Notes under the pieces: model-generated
What the model was told of the DNA's origin: nothing
Seen by the model: only the letters and a program-made list of their open reading frames with translations
Databases searched by the model: none
Part shown: one piece after another, positions 30,502 to 41,475 of the stretch
How the letters are laid out: each line of letters opens with the position of its first letter
How positions within the stretch are numbered: the stretch's first letter is position 1
Assembly: GCA_905221615.1 (NCBI GenBank)
Contig: CAJNDT010006135.1
Coordinates: 1,073,501-1,137,500 of the forward strand
Direction of reading: 5' to 3'
Source of the DNA: Symbiodinium sp. CCMP2592
Lineage: Eukaryota > Sar > Dinophyceae > Suessiales > Symbiodiniaceae
Length of the DNA stretch: 64,000 nt
Program-made: the position numbers and the translations under genes

Positions 30502-31806
30502 CTAAGACCTAAATCCTCCTGGCAAGGTCTCTCTGAAAGCACGGCAGTGTACAGTACACTTTCGCTTTTCGGAGTTTCGGGTATGGGTCCGACGGTTTTA
30601 CGGTTCTTCTTCGGGATTCCTTCTTGGGATCTATGAGGGACTAGGGGTTGTAGGTTTAGGGACTCCTTTAAAAGGGATCTATAAGGGATTGGGTGAGGAG
30701 TATTTAATGGAACCCTTAAAGCAGCTTCAAACAACGAAGCCGTAAACGGTGGGTCCTCAGAGCCTTAGGGTTCGCCACTCTAAACCCTAAACGATAACCC
30801 CTAAACTCTAAACCCTAAACCTTAAACTCTAAACCCTAACCCCTAGTCCCCTAATCCCTAGGACACTTAACCCTAATCCCTAAACCGTAAACCCTAAGAC
30901 ACTAAACGCTAAGACACTAAACCCTGAACGCCTAAACCCCTGAACCCTAAACCCCTAAACCTCCAATTAAACTCTAAGCCCCAAGCGCTTAAACACCCTA
31001 AACCTTAGCCACAGTGTTTATGGCCAGGATCGGATCCCTGGCGCCATCTTGGAGGAAATCGATGTAGTGGTCTACCTGCCGAGTGCTGACTTAGGATTTA
31101 GGGCTTACCAGGACCCCCCCAAGTACCCGAATTATTCCCTCATGACGGAACCCCCAAAAGCTGCCCTAAACCCTAGACTCTGAACCCTAAGCCCCGAACT
31201 CAACCCTAAACTAAACCCCAAACCTCATGTGGGAGTTTCCGAAAATTAGGGGATCCTAATATAGTACCCTAAATAGTAGGATCCTTATTATAAGGACCCC
31301 AAAAGAAGGTACCCCTAATTTGCGGAAACTCCCATGTAGCGTTTAGGGCGTAGGGTTCAGGGGCTTATGGTTTACAGGGGTGGTAGTTTATACGGTTTCG
31401 GATGTAGAGTTCAGGGCTCTCATAGGAAAGCCCAAGCCCTGCTCCTCTACATGGGTATGTCATTAAGGTAAAGGATAGGGGTACCTTATTTGGGGGTCCT
31501 TCTAAGAAGTATCCTACTGCTTAGGGGCTGTAAGGGCTTCCGGATTTAGGGTTCAGGGAAAGCACTGAACCACGAAAACCCACAAGCCCTGAACACCCAA
31601 AGTCCTAAATTCAGATCCTAGACGGCCCTGGGCCCTCTACCTCAAACCTTAAACCCGCTAAAACCCCCAATCTGCAAATCTTGAATAAAAGAAGCCCATT
31701 GAAACTGTTACACAACCCTTTCATCATGGGAACCCGTGCAACTCCCCAAAGCAACTCCAAAGCAACTGACGAACATCCTGAACCGCGAAACCCAACCTGG
31801 CTTTGT

Positions 31807-31848
<42 letters not shown>

Positions 31849-32246
31849 GATGTACATAAAGAACTCTCTCTCTCTCTATATATATGTATATGATTTATTG
31901 TATGTATATATATATATATATACACATGCATAGACATGCATTTACACATATCCAAACGTAATCGGTCAAGCCCACACATCACAGCAGACTTTGCTACAGC
32001 CCCAAAACGTCCCCATGCTCCGCGCCGACCTCGTTCCATGTTGCCATTTCCTGGGTTCTTGTTCAGGGATTTAATTCAAGTTAGGGTTTAGGGTTTAGGG
32101 TTTAAGGTTTAGGGTTAGGGTTTTGGTAATAAAGAAACCATTTTATTTTTACTATAGAGCCCTAGTATGGTAACTTAAACTAAGTTCCTTAACAAGGACC
32201 CAGTTTCGGCACGGATCTCCTCAACAATGGCCAGGTGCTGCCTGAG
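30502..32246 (-). CDS. 3' part of an unknown gene, five in-phase exons
   Basis: Exons 32246-32200 (LRQHLAIVEEIRAETG), 31796-31734 (LGFAVQDVRQLLWSCFGELH), 31085-31004 (TRQVDHYIDFLQDGARDPI, LAINTVAK), 30755-30714 (DPPFTASLFEAALR), 30564-30502 (RKCTVHCRAFRETLPGGFRS, TAG). Every junction is GT-AG and keeps phase. Intron 1 holds CT and TA microsatellites, intron 2 an F element, and the last a GGTTCC module. A candidate first exon with MERGRRGAWGRFGAV or MATWNEVGAEHGD lies at 32040-31960 but its order relative to 31796 is unclear. I do not recognise the family. Confidence 0.78.
31810..31925. repeat. (CT)n and (TA)n microsatellites
   Basis: CT run 31810-31845, a second short CT run, then TA runs to 31922. 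They are in an intron of the gene ending at 30502. Confidence 0.92.
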
Positions 32247-32978
32247 CTTTAGGGTTTAGGGTTTCTTTGCTTAGATTCCCAATGCCCAACCTTTAAACTG
32301 TTCGGGGTCGTATAGTTTAGTAGGAATCGGAAAGTTTAACCTCCATGTCCGTGGCTTATCGGGGCAGTAATGATGAGTGCACAAATATCAAGGATGTAGG
32401 ACTTAGGGAGTTAGGTTCCAGGGTTTATTTGTTACAGGTTGAGGGTTTGGGCTCTTCCCACCAAAGCACGTTAAACCCCAAAAACTCTAAACTATCATCC
32501 CTATGGCCTGATTATCTATCACTACTCAAATGGTTAGGGTTTAGGGTTTATAGGGATAAGTCCCGTGGACGGTGGTTAATTACCTCTATAAAACTCTATA
32601 GAACGCTTCAAACCACCCGTCATTTGGAGACGAAGTGAACCCCAAAACGGTCCACGGCTCAATTGCCGTTCAAGTATCCACCGTCACGGGGCTTAGGGTT
32701 TAGAGTACCTCATAATCATACACTCCAAAATCCTAACCTACATAACTACTATCCGAAAACCGAGTACCCAATTATCGGGTCCTTTGGACCCTTGGGGTTA
32801 AGGTGCTTTTACGGTTTACCCAGACCCCTGGGAGGATCTAGAAAGTAGATCCCTTAATTTATTCGGGGCCCTATACTAATAGTGGTACTTTATAGGAACC
32901 CGCATGTACTTTTTGGATCCTCCCGGGAGTCTGGGTAGGGTATGGGGCCCATACCTTGCAAGGGTGAGTTGGTCCTTA

Positions 32979-33071
32979 AGGGTAGCTTGTGCCGACCAGC
33001 TGCAGTAAGTAGTCGTCGTGTGCGTACGGGCTGGCGAGAACCAGTCGGGCGCCTTCCATGAACTTCGGGCT
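32979..33071 (-). CDS. exon, unknown
   Basis: Acceptor CCATTCAAG|AGC, then SPKFMEGARLVLASPYAHD, DYLLQLVGTSYP. Clear coding look. A GT donor after LQL or a GC donor after GTS is possible. It is followed by the V element at 32819-32938. Partner exons not found. Confidence 0.65.
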
Positions 33072-33215
33072 CTTGAATGGCTGTTAGAGGCTTGTCTTGG
33101 GGGAGCTGCAACAATTAATGGCATTTGTGGGGATTCTAGAGTATAGGATCTAAGACTGATAGGTTCTAAAGGGCTTCTTCTTATTCAAGTTAATTATACC
33201 TAGTGTATAGCCAGT

Positions 33216-33480
33216 TTGCCTTCACAATCACATGGCAGGATCACGATGTCTCTTCAGGTTCTGACCATCGTGAAGAATGACAATAGCACGATGTCTCCTC
33301 ACGTTCAGACCATCGTGAAGTACGAAGAAGCCAACTGGATCCGTCTGCTTCTACTCGGCGACATGACTTGCACAGGTGTAGCCGAAGCTTGCACCAGGCG
33401 TGCTTCGATGGTAGCTGAAGCTAGAAGCCAAGAACTCAGGTGTATCTTCAACTTCAACAAATCACCAGATCTGTCATGAC
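33216..33480. other. single-copy region with a 45-bp tandem duplication
   Basis: CACGATGTCTCTTCAGG... and CACGATGTCTCCTCACG... are tandem copies. Each is a small hairpin (CACGATG ... CATCGTG). Frames are open on both strands; no gene can be assigned. Confidence 0.5.
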
Positions 33481-33497
33481 GTCATTGGCATCCAGAC

Positions 33498-33568
33498 TCA
33501 GGCAACCAGTCTGCCACTCTCAGCAAGAGTACGGAGTGCAGCGAGCTGTCTCTCGACTTCATGAACAA
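33498..33568 (-). CDS. terminal exon, short amphipathic helix
   Basis: Acceptor TTAATTCAG|, then VHEVERQLAALRTLAESGRL VA and TGA. 2+69 nt fits phase 1. The sequence suggests the end of a helical protein. No upstream exon is assigned; 33570-34340 holds N-type element remnants and CCCTAAA-like sequence. Confidence 0.65.
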
Positions 33569-34349
33569 CTGAATTAATGAACTAAGTACAAGAAGCCTCA
33601 ACCACAAACCCTGAAATACCCAATCACATAGCCCATCGATTAAACAGGCACAGAGACATGCAATTTTACAATACCAGCCCACAGAAAACTGAGCTACCCC
33701 AGGACACGACACACACACGAACTCAAAACCTTGACCCTCAACTGCAGCCCTTAACAGATAGGTTCAAAAAATTGGGGGTCTATGTCAGCCCTAACGTAGA
33801 TGGCCCCAGCACCCTGTAAAAGAACATGGAGCCTTGAACCATTATATCAAAAAACTTGTGGACGCAATCGCAAGCACCATGTGAAGAACCTTCAATAATT
33901 ACACATCCGAATCAACTCATTTCTTAACCCGTTTAACACCTCAAACCATTTCCCAAAGGGTCCTACGTACATCCTTACTTAGAATGTAACAGAATGTAAT
34001 TAGGGTGTATTAGTAGGAGTTGCTATTCGGATTCTGGAAAGTATGCCTCGTAACGGTACCCTTGAAAGAATCCTTCAAAGGAGCCCTTTAAGGAACCCTT
34101 AAAAGGAACCCTAGAGGATCCCATAATGATACCTAGGACCCTAAACCCTAAAAGCCTAACTTAAACCCTTAAACCCTAAACCCTTACACCCTAAAACCCC
34201 TAAATACTAAATTAAATCCTAAACCCTTAAACCCTAAACTCTAAACCCTGAAGCTTATACCCCCTTTAAGGGTACCTGGGAATGTTTGGTACCCTGAACC
34301 TTATGCCCTTTAAGCTGAACCTTATCCCCTTGAAGGGTACCTGGGACCG

Positions 34350-34446
34350 GACCCTTTGGCGCTAAAAGATCCCCGAGAGTCGAGGGAGACCTGGCCGCAT
34401 TTTGGCCCTCAGTTCCGTGACCGTCTTCCTTCGAGGACGCGGCCAT
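34350..34446 (-). CDS. exon with possible start codon
   Basis: The minus strand reads MAASSKEDGHGTEGQNAARS then PSTLGDLLAPKGP. TCCTCGAAGGAAGACGGT, which codes SSKEDG, recurs at ~34975-34958. So a GA-AG intron (CGAAG|GAAGAC at both edges) with an 18-bp duplication would join an upstream exon. In that case ATG is not the start. A third partial copy (TCCTCGAAGGAA) is at ~34800. Confidence 0.6.
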
Positions 34447-35080
34447 GTACTCATATAGGGTTCCTTTAAGGGTTCCTTTCAGGGTCTACTATAAGGGTTC
34501 TATAGGGGTTCAGGAAGGTGATATAACCCAGACCTTCCAAAATCCCTTAATTAAGGAATATACCTAGAGGTTCCAGATACAGTACCATTATGGAATTAGG
34601 CCCCTAAAACCCTGATAAGGATGGTCTTTTGGGGCCTAATTCCATAATGGTACTATATATGGAGCCTCTGGGATATATATATATATATATATATACATAC
34701 TATAGGGGCCTTAAGGGATTAGGGGCTAGGGTTCCTTTTTACAGGGGTCGATAAGGATTACTATAGGACCCCCCGGTTTGGTTCCTTCGAGGACCGAATT
34801 ATAGATTAACGGGTTACTATCGGGGCCTTAATGGTTAGAGTAGGGTTCCTCTAAAAGGGCTCTTTACAGGGGGTACTGTAGGACCCAAAAAAAGCACATG
34901 GGCTTTCTGGGGGAGGGTTTGGGCTTTGGGGGCCAAGGTTTGGGAACCGTCTTCCTTCGAGGACCCAATCAGAGGTTTAGAGATTTAGGGTTTACAGGGG
35001 GTTTAGGTTTTAGGGTTTAAGGTTTTAGGACAGGGTTTTGTAGGGTGTAGTAGGACTTAGAGTTTAGTAGGGTTTATACC

Positions 35081-35176
35081 CTAAGGCTCCCAAAGGGGTC
35101 ATGGGCTTTTTGGGGGAGGGTTTGGGCTTTGGGGGAAAAGGTTTGGGATCTCACTACGAGGGTCCAGGAGCCTTAG
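35081..35176. repeat. TIR element, family M (~95 bp)
   Basis: Ends CTAAGGCTCC / GGAGCCTTAG with inner GGGTCATGGGCTTTCTGGGG and CTACGAGGGTCCAGGAGCC. Other copies: 20573-20669, 39931-40016, 42131-42222, 48616-48720 (inside L'), 57095-57178. Confidence 0.8.
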
Positions 35177-35336
35177 TAGGGTAGGTTTTAGGGTTGTAGG
35201 GTTTTAGGGTTTAGGACTTGGGGCTTAGGTTTGGCCCCAAAGTACCTATATAGGGACTACTCTAAGGCCAAAGCATAGGCTATAAGGGCACATGGACCCT
35301 TAGGGTTCGAGCACCAGAGCCTGGCTTTTCCTAACA

Positions 35337-35455
35337 AACGAAATGAACCCTGAAAGGGTCAGCGGTTCATATACCTTATAGGGATTCATAGTACTCGTGT
35401 AATGTAAGGGCCCAGGGCGCTTACTTTTAAGGGTGATTTGTTCTTTAAGGTTAGG
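35337..35455. repeat. dispersed element AA (~110 bp)
   Basis: Shared blocks GACGAAATGAACCCTGAAAGG, a TTCATATACCTTATAGG(G)TTCATAG core and CTTTAAGGACC-like end. Related stretches: 1853-1960, 4058-4125, 40033-40140, 54080-54200, 55928-56035. It is more diverged than the hairpin families. Confidence 0.62.
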
Positions 35456-35711
35456 GCTTAGGGAACCAGAAAAACTATGTCATGTAAAGGCATCAGTAAC
35501 TTTTGAATGCATCCGCCTAAACCCTATGCAAGCCCTAAACCTATGCAGACGCCATGCTATAGAGATCGTAGTACAAAGAATTGAACAGGCTTGGGGGGGC
35601 ACCCAACATGGTTTAACATAGGCTTGTTGGAAACATCAAGTCTTCAGGACCATAAGCAGGTATTGCAGCTGGTAAGTCAAACGTCTGTATTGAACACTGA
35701 ATTCTGCTTTG

Positions 35712-35816
35712 TCAGCCCGCTGTCCTCGTATAGCTCAAGAAATGCTGGGCGATTTCGCGCAACCTGTCCTGCGTCAAAGAGTCAGGTGATCCGGAACTGC
35801 AATTCAGCAGCTCATG
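35712..35816 (-). CDS. terminal exon, unknown
   Basis: Strong acceptor CATTGCTTGCAG|, then HELLNCSSGSPDSLTQDRLR, EIAQHFLSYTRTAG, TGA. 35 codons in phase 0. A possible upstream exon is at 36032-35978 (FAAANPARPGSFTA after TTTTTGGCAG|). Confidence 0.65.
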   Translation of the reverse strand, partial: HELLNCSSGSPDSLTQDRLREIAQHFLSYTRTAG

Positions 35817-36273
35817 CTGCAAGCAATGTGCAACCGACCTGCCTGCCTGCGTGCATGCGTGGGTGGGTGGGTCACAGTCGTTGACTACCCAGGGAGCCCG
35901 ATACCCTTACTTAAGGAATATAGCTTTAATGGCTTAACTCATAATATGGAGACCCTTATAATTTAGTTCTATTCCTTCAGGCTGTGAAGCTGCCTGGCCT
36001 TGCAGGGTTTGCTGCTGCGAACACTGCCAAAAATACCCTCAAACCAGAAAGCCTGAACCATCTAACACCCTAAAGCCGAAAATATCTGTGGTGTCAGAGT
36101 TGCAGTGTTCGATTCTCGAAGACCAAGCAGACCCTGAATCCCAAACCGTGACCCCTACCAGAACAAACACATCTGCTGTGCAGTAGCATCACTATGCTAC
36201 TATAGTCAGTCTTGGAACGGGAAGTACCATTATGCATGTACGTACAAGTGCAGGGTAAATAGCTTGTGTATAC

Positions 36274-36603
36274 ATGCCGTCAGGCACATTCTTGGCGCAT
36301 GTTACATTAGCTGAACGGTTTGTGCAGCATGAAACAGTGGGCTATACGTCCACCGTCATTCAGGACAAACTGGGAGCATGGCAATGGCTCTATTACGCCA
36401 ATCCCTTCGCAGCCCATTCTGCAGCCGATAAGCGCATATACACGGCTGCATTACGAAGAGGGTTTACACATGTTCGTATGATGGATCGAAGTAGGTCCGC
36501 CAAAACCAAAATCACGATGATGTTTTCGGGCCGAATTCTGTTAACTATAAAAATTCCCCCCCCCCCCCCTGTGGGTAAGCTGGTTTTTCGTGGAGCCAGC
36601 TAG
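36274..36603 (+). CDS. open frame, doubtful
   Basis: Plus frame of 109 codons (MPSGTFLAHVTLAERFVQ). The minus strand is also open with a hydrophobic frame ending MRLSAAEWAAKGLA. Frames of this length are expected by chance here, and the plus frame runs through a C14 tract. Kept only because the region is single-copy. Confidence 0.25.
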   Translation: MPSGTFLAHVTLAERFVQHETVGYTSTVIQDKLGAWQWLYYANPFAAHSAADKRIYTAALRRGFTHVRMMDRSRSAKTKITMMFSGRILLTIKIPPPPPVGKLVFRGAS

Positions 36604-36621
36604 CTAGAGAACACCTTCTCC

Positions 36622-37597
36622 TCAGAGCCCCCCACCCTTCAACGTCAAAGACCCAATCAAGCCCTGCTGTGAAACTGGACTCTTGAGAAGCATGCTGATT
36701 ATTACCTTTGACATGGCAACTCTCTTGAACCCCCAAACTCCAAAGATAGCGTCAAGCCCCGGTGAAAAGCAGCTTCTTCCCTAATAAGCCAGGGAAATAA
36801 AAGGTTAATCTTTCAGATTACTACTACAATATATAAACCCAAAAAGTTTAAAGGTTGGGTATTGGAGAACTAAGACATAGCAGACCCTAAACCCTAAACC
36901 CCAAACCCGAAACCCTAAACCCTGTTAGCGTCAAGCTCCGGTGAAAAGCAGTGTCCTCCGCCTGGATGAAGGTGAAGCCTTCATTGCCCACCGAGATAGA
37001 TAAGATGATCACGCCTCGAAGCGGCGAGACTTCGAGGGCTCTGACCCTAAGCCCTGAAAACCCTACACCATAACAGCGACAAAGCCTATACTCCGACCGT
37101 CTCTTGCCCTTCTGCCCAAAACCCTTTACCCTGCACCCTATACCTGATTCACAAATCCTAAACCCCAAATCCTGTCCAATTTGGGGTTGGCGAGGGATTG
37201 CTCGGGTGGATAGAAAAGCTTTGAGCGTTATCCAGCAAGTTTAGGCCCACCGGTCCCTGACACTCCCCAAGAAGCGGGGCTGTGCTTTGCAGTGGTGCAG
37301 TGCGGAGCTTTGCTCACATGCCGGCTTCCTTGCACTTGCTGCAGTGGTGCGGCTCATGCAAGTCCTGGTCGTACGGTGCGTTTGGAGGTTTTTCGCAGGG
37401 ACGGCCCCCGTAGGTGCCATCCCGCACCTCGCACAGTGCGGCGCAACAAACTTTGTGGCTGTTTGTGTGCTTGAAAGCCGGGCGATAGACTCCGTCGGCG
37501 CTGAAAGATCCACCTGATCTCGGTGCGAACCTTTGGCGATGCAGGAGATACCAGGACCATTTGCGTAGGTCAGGTCTGTATTGGGGATCGCCCCTTT
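36622..37597 (-). CDS. Cys/His-rich protein, three 3' exons
   Basis: Exon 37597-37318 (after TTTGCCAG|) reads RGDPQYRPDLRKWSWYLLH ... HTNSHKVCCAALCEVRDG ... HEPHHCSKCKEAG. It leaves by GGCAT|GTGAGC. Exon 37040-36956 reads ALEVSPLRGVIILSISVG, NEGFTFIQAE and leaves by a GA donor. Exon 36780-36622 reads GRSCFSPGLDAIFGVWGFKR, VAMSKVIISMLLKSP, TGA. Phases match. The CC...C...C...HH.C..C pattern suggests a metal-binding module, but I know no exact family. The 26 bp after donor 36955 (CTGCTTTTCACCGG.GCTTGACGCTA) are repeated after the acceptor. Confidence 0.72.
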
Positions 37598-38312
37598 CTG
37601 GCAAACTATGTCAGTATGTGTATTGTGGAGGCCTGGAAAATTCATGAAAACATTGCCTAGGGTGCCTTATTGTGAATGTAGCGTAATCCGTAACCTACCC
37701 AAACCCTGTTCCTATTCCCAAAGCGTCCTAACCACTCATGGGGTTTCGACCTTAAGAATCACCAATCATGATTTGGGAACGTATTCCACATAACTTAGGA
37801 CCCTTTGGGATGCTCACTCAAACTCCAGTATATTGCCGGCCCCGAACCCTAAACCCAAAGCCCTATATTGTTTTTTGGCCTGAAAGGCTTCTACAGTAAA
37901 CCCCATAAAGTTGGAAACGGGGTTAAGGCCAAATAGTGCTGGGATTCCCTAAACATTACTCTTAATGATAGAGGCTATTGGGTTTCCAACTTTTAGGCTT
38001 CTACTGTATGAGTCCATGCTTGGAGGGCTATGAGACTTAGTAAGCAATGGTATAAGCAAGTTAACTGGGTGCATCATAAAGCAAATACACTTGCAAGTAC
38101 AGCCTACTTATAACGCTAGATACCGAGTGCAATGATCCTTTAAGTCGAGCCTCACCTTTAGGGCCCACAAAATCCAACTGGCTACGTGGGTTTAGGGTAG
38201 TACTGTTGTGTTCTATGGTAGTTTTGAGGGTCTCTTAGCTACTTGGGCTTCGGATAGTTGCATAGGTTAGTACTCGGGAGAGTACATGATAAGTATTAGA
38301 TACTTGGACCCT

Positions 38313-38403
38313 TGGGCTGGGGCTGGGGCTGGAGAGAAGCTAAGTTGATCAGCAGCACCCCGTTACCCGACGCCAGGTGTCCGCACTGTATGGCTGGAGG
38401 TCG
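38313..38403 (-). CDS. exon, hydrophobic then (PQ)n
   Basis: After GACCTCCAG| the minus strand reads AIQCGHLASGNGVLLINLAS then LQPQPQPK, the last part from a GGGGCT minisatellite (38318-38336). Strand support is moderate: a plus frame is open too. Confidence 0.42.
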
Positions 38404-38565
38404 TCAGCTGTGGCCTTTGCAGGCAAAGACTACCCAGCACCCCATACGGCCATACGGTTGATGATATAAATCCTGCATTACCCATGTTGAGGAATATGCC
38501 ATATGTCTCATAGTCTAGGGTCATTAAGGTAGTGCAGGATTTGTATTCAGGGATCCCTTCTTAGC

Positions 38566-38680
38566 TTGTTATTCTAGGTTCCTGAGAGGCCCCTTAAATA
38601 ATAAGGTGCCCTGTTTCCTTATGCTCAGTTTTAATACGGGGAACCACAAACAAAAAAGGCAACAGGGCAGGAACCTAGTA
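38566..38680. repeat. TIR element, family P (~110 bp)
   Basis: Ends CTAGGTTCCTGAGAGGCCC and a matching GGAACCTAG, inner GCCCTGTTTCC / GGCAACAGGGC. Second copy 42488-42606. Confidence 0.75.
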
Positions 38681-38849
38681 ACTTTTTACCGGGTCCAAAT
38701 CAACGGGGACCCTGTTGTTGGTAAGTCCGTTAGATGATATAGTAACAACATGTAAAAACACTCCGATAACAACATGGTATGCATGAAAATAGTCATACTG
38801 ACAAAACCAACAAGGTTTGCAACGCTTTGTGATAGCAATTCAAAACCTG

Positions 38850-38923
38850 GGCCCTCTATTCTGGTTGGAGTAAAGTTCTGGAATATCGTAAGATATTTGT
38901 AGGGAAGGACTGCAGCAGGATAC
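38850..38923 (-). CDS. exon, unknown
   Basis: Acceptor TCCTGCTGCAG|, then PSLQISYDIPELYSNQNRGP, donor GGGCCCAG|GTTTTG. Another exon candidate 39165-39090 (GLASLIRSFLWHQLITTKAR) lies upstream beside an A element. Confidence 0.5.
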
Positions 38924-39428
38924 TACCATTATTGATTATTCAAAGTCATGCCTGTGGTTTTTGGCGGTTAATTTCTGTTGCCCTGGGATGGCTCTGAGTA
39001 GTAAACCTTACACCCTGCAACCCTAAAGCTAAACACTATACTATCACTATACCCTAGACCTAAGCTGTAAACCCTAAACCCTGAAGCCCCAAAAGTGTAC
39101 CGTGCCTTCGTGGTAATCAGCTGATGCCACAAGAAGGACCTGATCAAAGAGGCCAAACCAACCAAACGGTTGATGATATAAATCCTGCATGACCCATAAC
39201 AAGGGATATATGGGAATCATGGTATATTCCTTTTTATTGGTCATGATGCAGGATTTATATCATCAGCAGAATCACCCTCTCGAACCTGCAGAGCTCTCAT
39301 CCTACTTGTCGGTTGTCATGGGGAATTCAAGCTTAACCTTTTGGTTATATAGGGAATATATAGGGACTATACTACCCAAAATCGATAGCCAAAACAATGC
39401 TCTACAACCTGCTTGCCCAACCAGCTAC

Positions 39429-39529
39429 TTAACACCCATTGCTAAAGGAATAAAGCTCATGTGATGTCGGGCTTGTGATGTCAGTTCGTTTCATGGCTTT
39501 ACGGCGATTCAGCATCGGGCTCAAGGTAC
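39429..39529 (-). CDS. exon, possibly terminal
   Basis: Acceptor TTCTGGCAG|GT, then TLSPMLNRRKAMKRTDITSP, TSHELYSFSNGC, TAA. 2+99 nt. It follows the exon at 39869-39732 on the same strand. Confidence 0.6.
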
Positions 39530-39731
39530 CTGCCAGAACCCTAACCCCTAAACCTCCAAATCCTAGCCCCTAAACCCCTCATGTTTCATGGAGTCATGGG
39601 GCCCTTTCACAAATCATATCTCATCTAGACCCAAGAGTAGCCTAGGAATAAAAAGGGTGCCCTTTTTAGTTTAAAGGGGCTTATAAGGGAACCTGAACCC
39701 CCAAAAAGGGAATAAGGGCCTACTCTAAGTC

Positions 39732-39869
39732 CTAGTCATGGATAGTCGCGGCAATTCCAGGCAGTAGATACCATTTCTCTCCCGCACATTTTTGTTCAAA
39801 GGCCAATCACCGTTTGTAAGACTGTAGTACACACGGACCCACTGGGCAACAGTAAGACTTTCAATATCA
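39732..39869 (-). CDS. exon, well supported, unknown protein
   Basis: Acceptor CCCATCACAG|T, then DIESLTVAQWVRVYYSLTNG, DWPLNKNVRERNGIYCLELP. Donor ATGACTAG|GACTT is the end of an L element. That element (39731-39625, GA-AG) forms the next intron, and the continuation reaches a TGA at once in this frame. Strong codon pattern. Confidence 0.7.
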
Positions 39870-40869
39870 CTGTGATGGGACTATGATGTAATAAATCCTG
39901 CATACGGTTCAAGGATTTGGGACTTCACCCCAAGGCTCCTGGACCCTTGTAGTGAGATCCCAAACCGTAGCTCCCAAAGCCCAAACCCTCCCCCAGAAAG
40001 CCCACGACCCCTTTCACAGCAAAGCATTCCTTAGAGACGAAATGGGCCCTGAAACTTTTTACAGTTCATGTACCTTACAGGGGTTCATTATATTTGGGTA
40101 TCAGGCCCCTGCTTCTAAGGCTCCGTTGGTCCTTAAGGTCAGGACTGTCGACATAAGGTTTGGGGCGCTTCATCGTTTATAGGGGCTCGATGACTTGGGG
40201 AGTAGGGCTCCCAGGGTGACAAACCCTAAATTTCTTATAGGAAACTCCAAAAAGGTTGGAAAAAATGGTTCAAGGGTAGGATACTCATATTCCAACTTTC
40301 TGGCATTTACCTTAAACCGAACCTAGAGGCTCCAGATACAGTACCATTATGGAATTAGGTCCCAAAAACCCTGATAAGGATAGTCTTTTGGGGCCTAATT
40401 CCATAATGGTACTATATATGGAGCCTCTGGGGTCCTTATAACCCAGACCTTTCAAAATCCCTTAATTAAGGAATATACCTTAAATCATATTAGGGGTCTT
40501 ATTTTGGGGTCCTTATAATAAGGTACTATATATGGAGCCTCTGGGGAAGTTTAGGATTTTGGGGGCTTAGGAGTTTGGGAGATCGGGAGCTTAGAGTTTA
40601 AGTGGGGTTTACTGGGGTTTAGGGTTTAGGGTTTAGGGGTTTAGGGTTTAGGGTTTACTGACTACCAAAAGCCCAAAGTCCTGACCCGAAACCCCAAAAC
40701 TCCAGTAGAGTAACATGATTGAACTGAAGAACATGCTTTTATACTGTTGATGATATAAATCCTGCATTGCCTTAAGGACCCTAAACTATGGGAACTATGG
40801 TATATTCCTTATTATGGGTCATGCAGGATTTATATCATCAACCGTACCACCCACAAACCGAGACCCTAA

Positions 40870-40950
40870 ACCCGACGCCCTTGTCTGTCGGGTTTCAGGG
40901 TCCTTGGGTCCTGGCTGAGTGAACTGCACGGCCGCATTCGTGACCTGCCT
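40870..40950 (-). CDS. exon candidate
   Basis: After GGCTCAGGCAG| the minus strand reads VTNAAVQFTQPGPKDPETRQ. A second frame is open for 17 codons. Probably the same gene as the exon at 41475-41398. Confidence 0.42.
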
Positions 40951-41397
40951 GAGCCCAGACATCAGTCAGGGTTCAGAATTCAGGGTTTAGGGTTCAGGGT
41001 TTAGGATGTAGGGTTAGTGCAATTGGCTAGGGTCAGGGTTTGGGATTCTCATCAGGGTGCCTTCCTTTCAGAGCCTATCTCTTAGATTTCGGGGCTCCCT
41101 GGTAGACGAACCTGTGCCCTCGACCAGCCCGGGGAACCCTTCCTCACCTAGCGCTCCTTCAAGAAAAAAGTTGAAGACAACCCTTTACATGGAGTGTGTT
41201 ATATAGATATAAAGATGTTCATGTACAAAAAATATACGTATTTATTATCGAGAGGGTCCATATATACTACCATTATGGAATTATAATAAGTCCCCATATG
41301 CCACAATGGTAGTATACATGGAGCCTAATTATGAGGACAAGAACCCGTCACAGGAACCCTCACAGGACCCATGACACTGTCCATTCCATGACATTAC

Positions 41398-41475
41398 CTG
41401 CATGAAAGCAAAATGCACCAAGAACTGTTCCTCAGAACCTGGCCACTTCTGCGGTGCGCGCTCTTCTAGCGCAGC
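41398..41475 (-). CDS. exon with textbook splice sites
   Basis: Acceptor CCTTTTGCAG|, then ALEERAPQKWPGSEEQFLVH then FAFMQ, donor ATGCAG|GTAATG. 26 codons in phase 0 on both sides. Upstream candidate exon ~41665-41600 (GSELDTGPVGQNAEQKSEYR), downstream candidate 41142-41105 (EEGFPGLVEGTG). Family unknown. Confidence 0.72.

Noticed and set aside
36274-36603. A confident plus-strand gene
   Set aside because: Frames of this length are expected by chance dozens of times in this window, the minus strand is open too, and it reads through a C14 tract; kept only as a low-confidence entry.
36685-36710. GTAATA...CTCAAG as a 24-nt intron in the exon ending at 36622
   Set aside because: The unspliced frame continues smoothly (KVIISMLLKSP), so these bases are coding.
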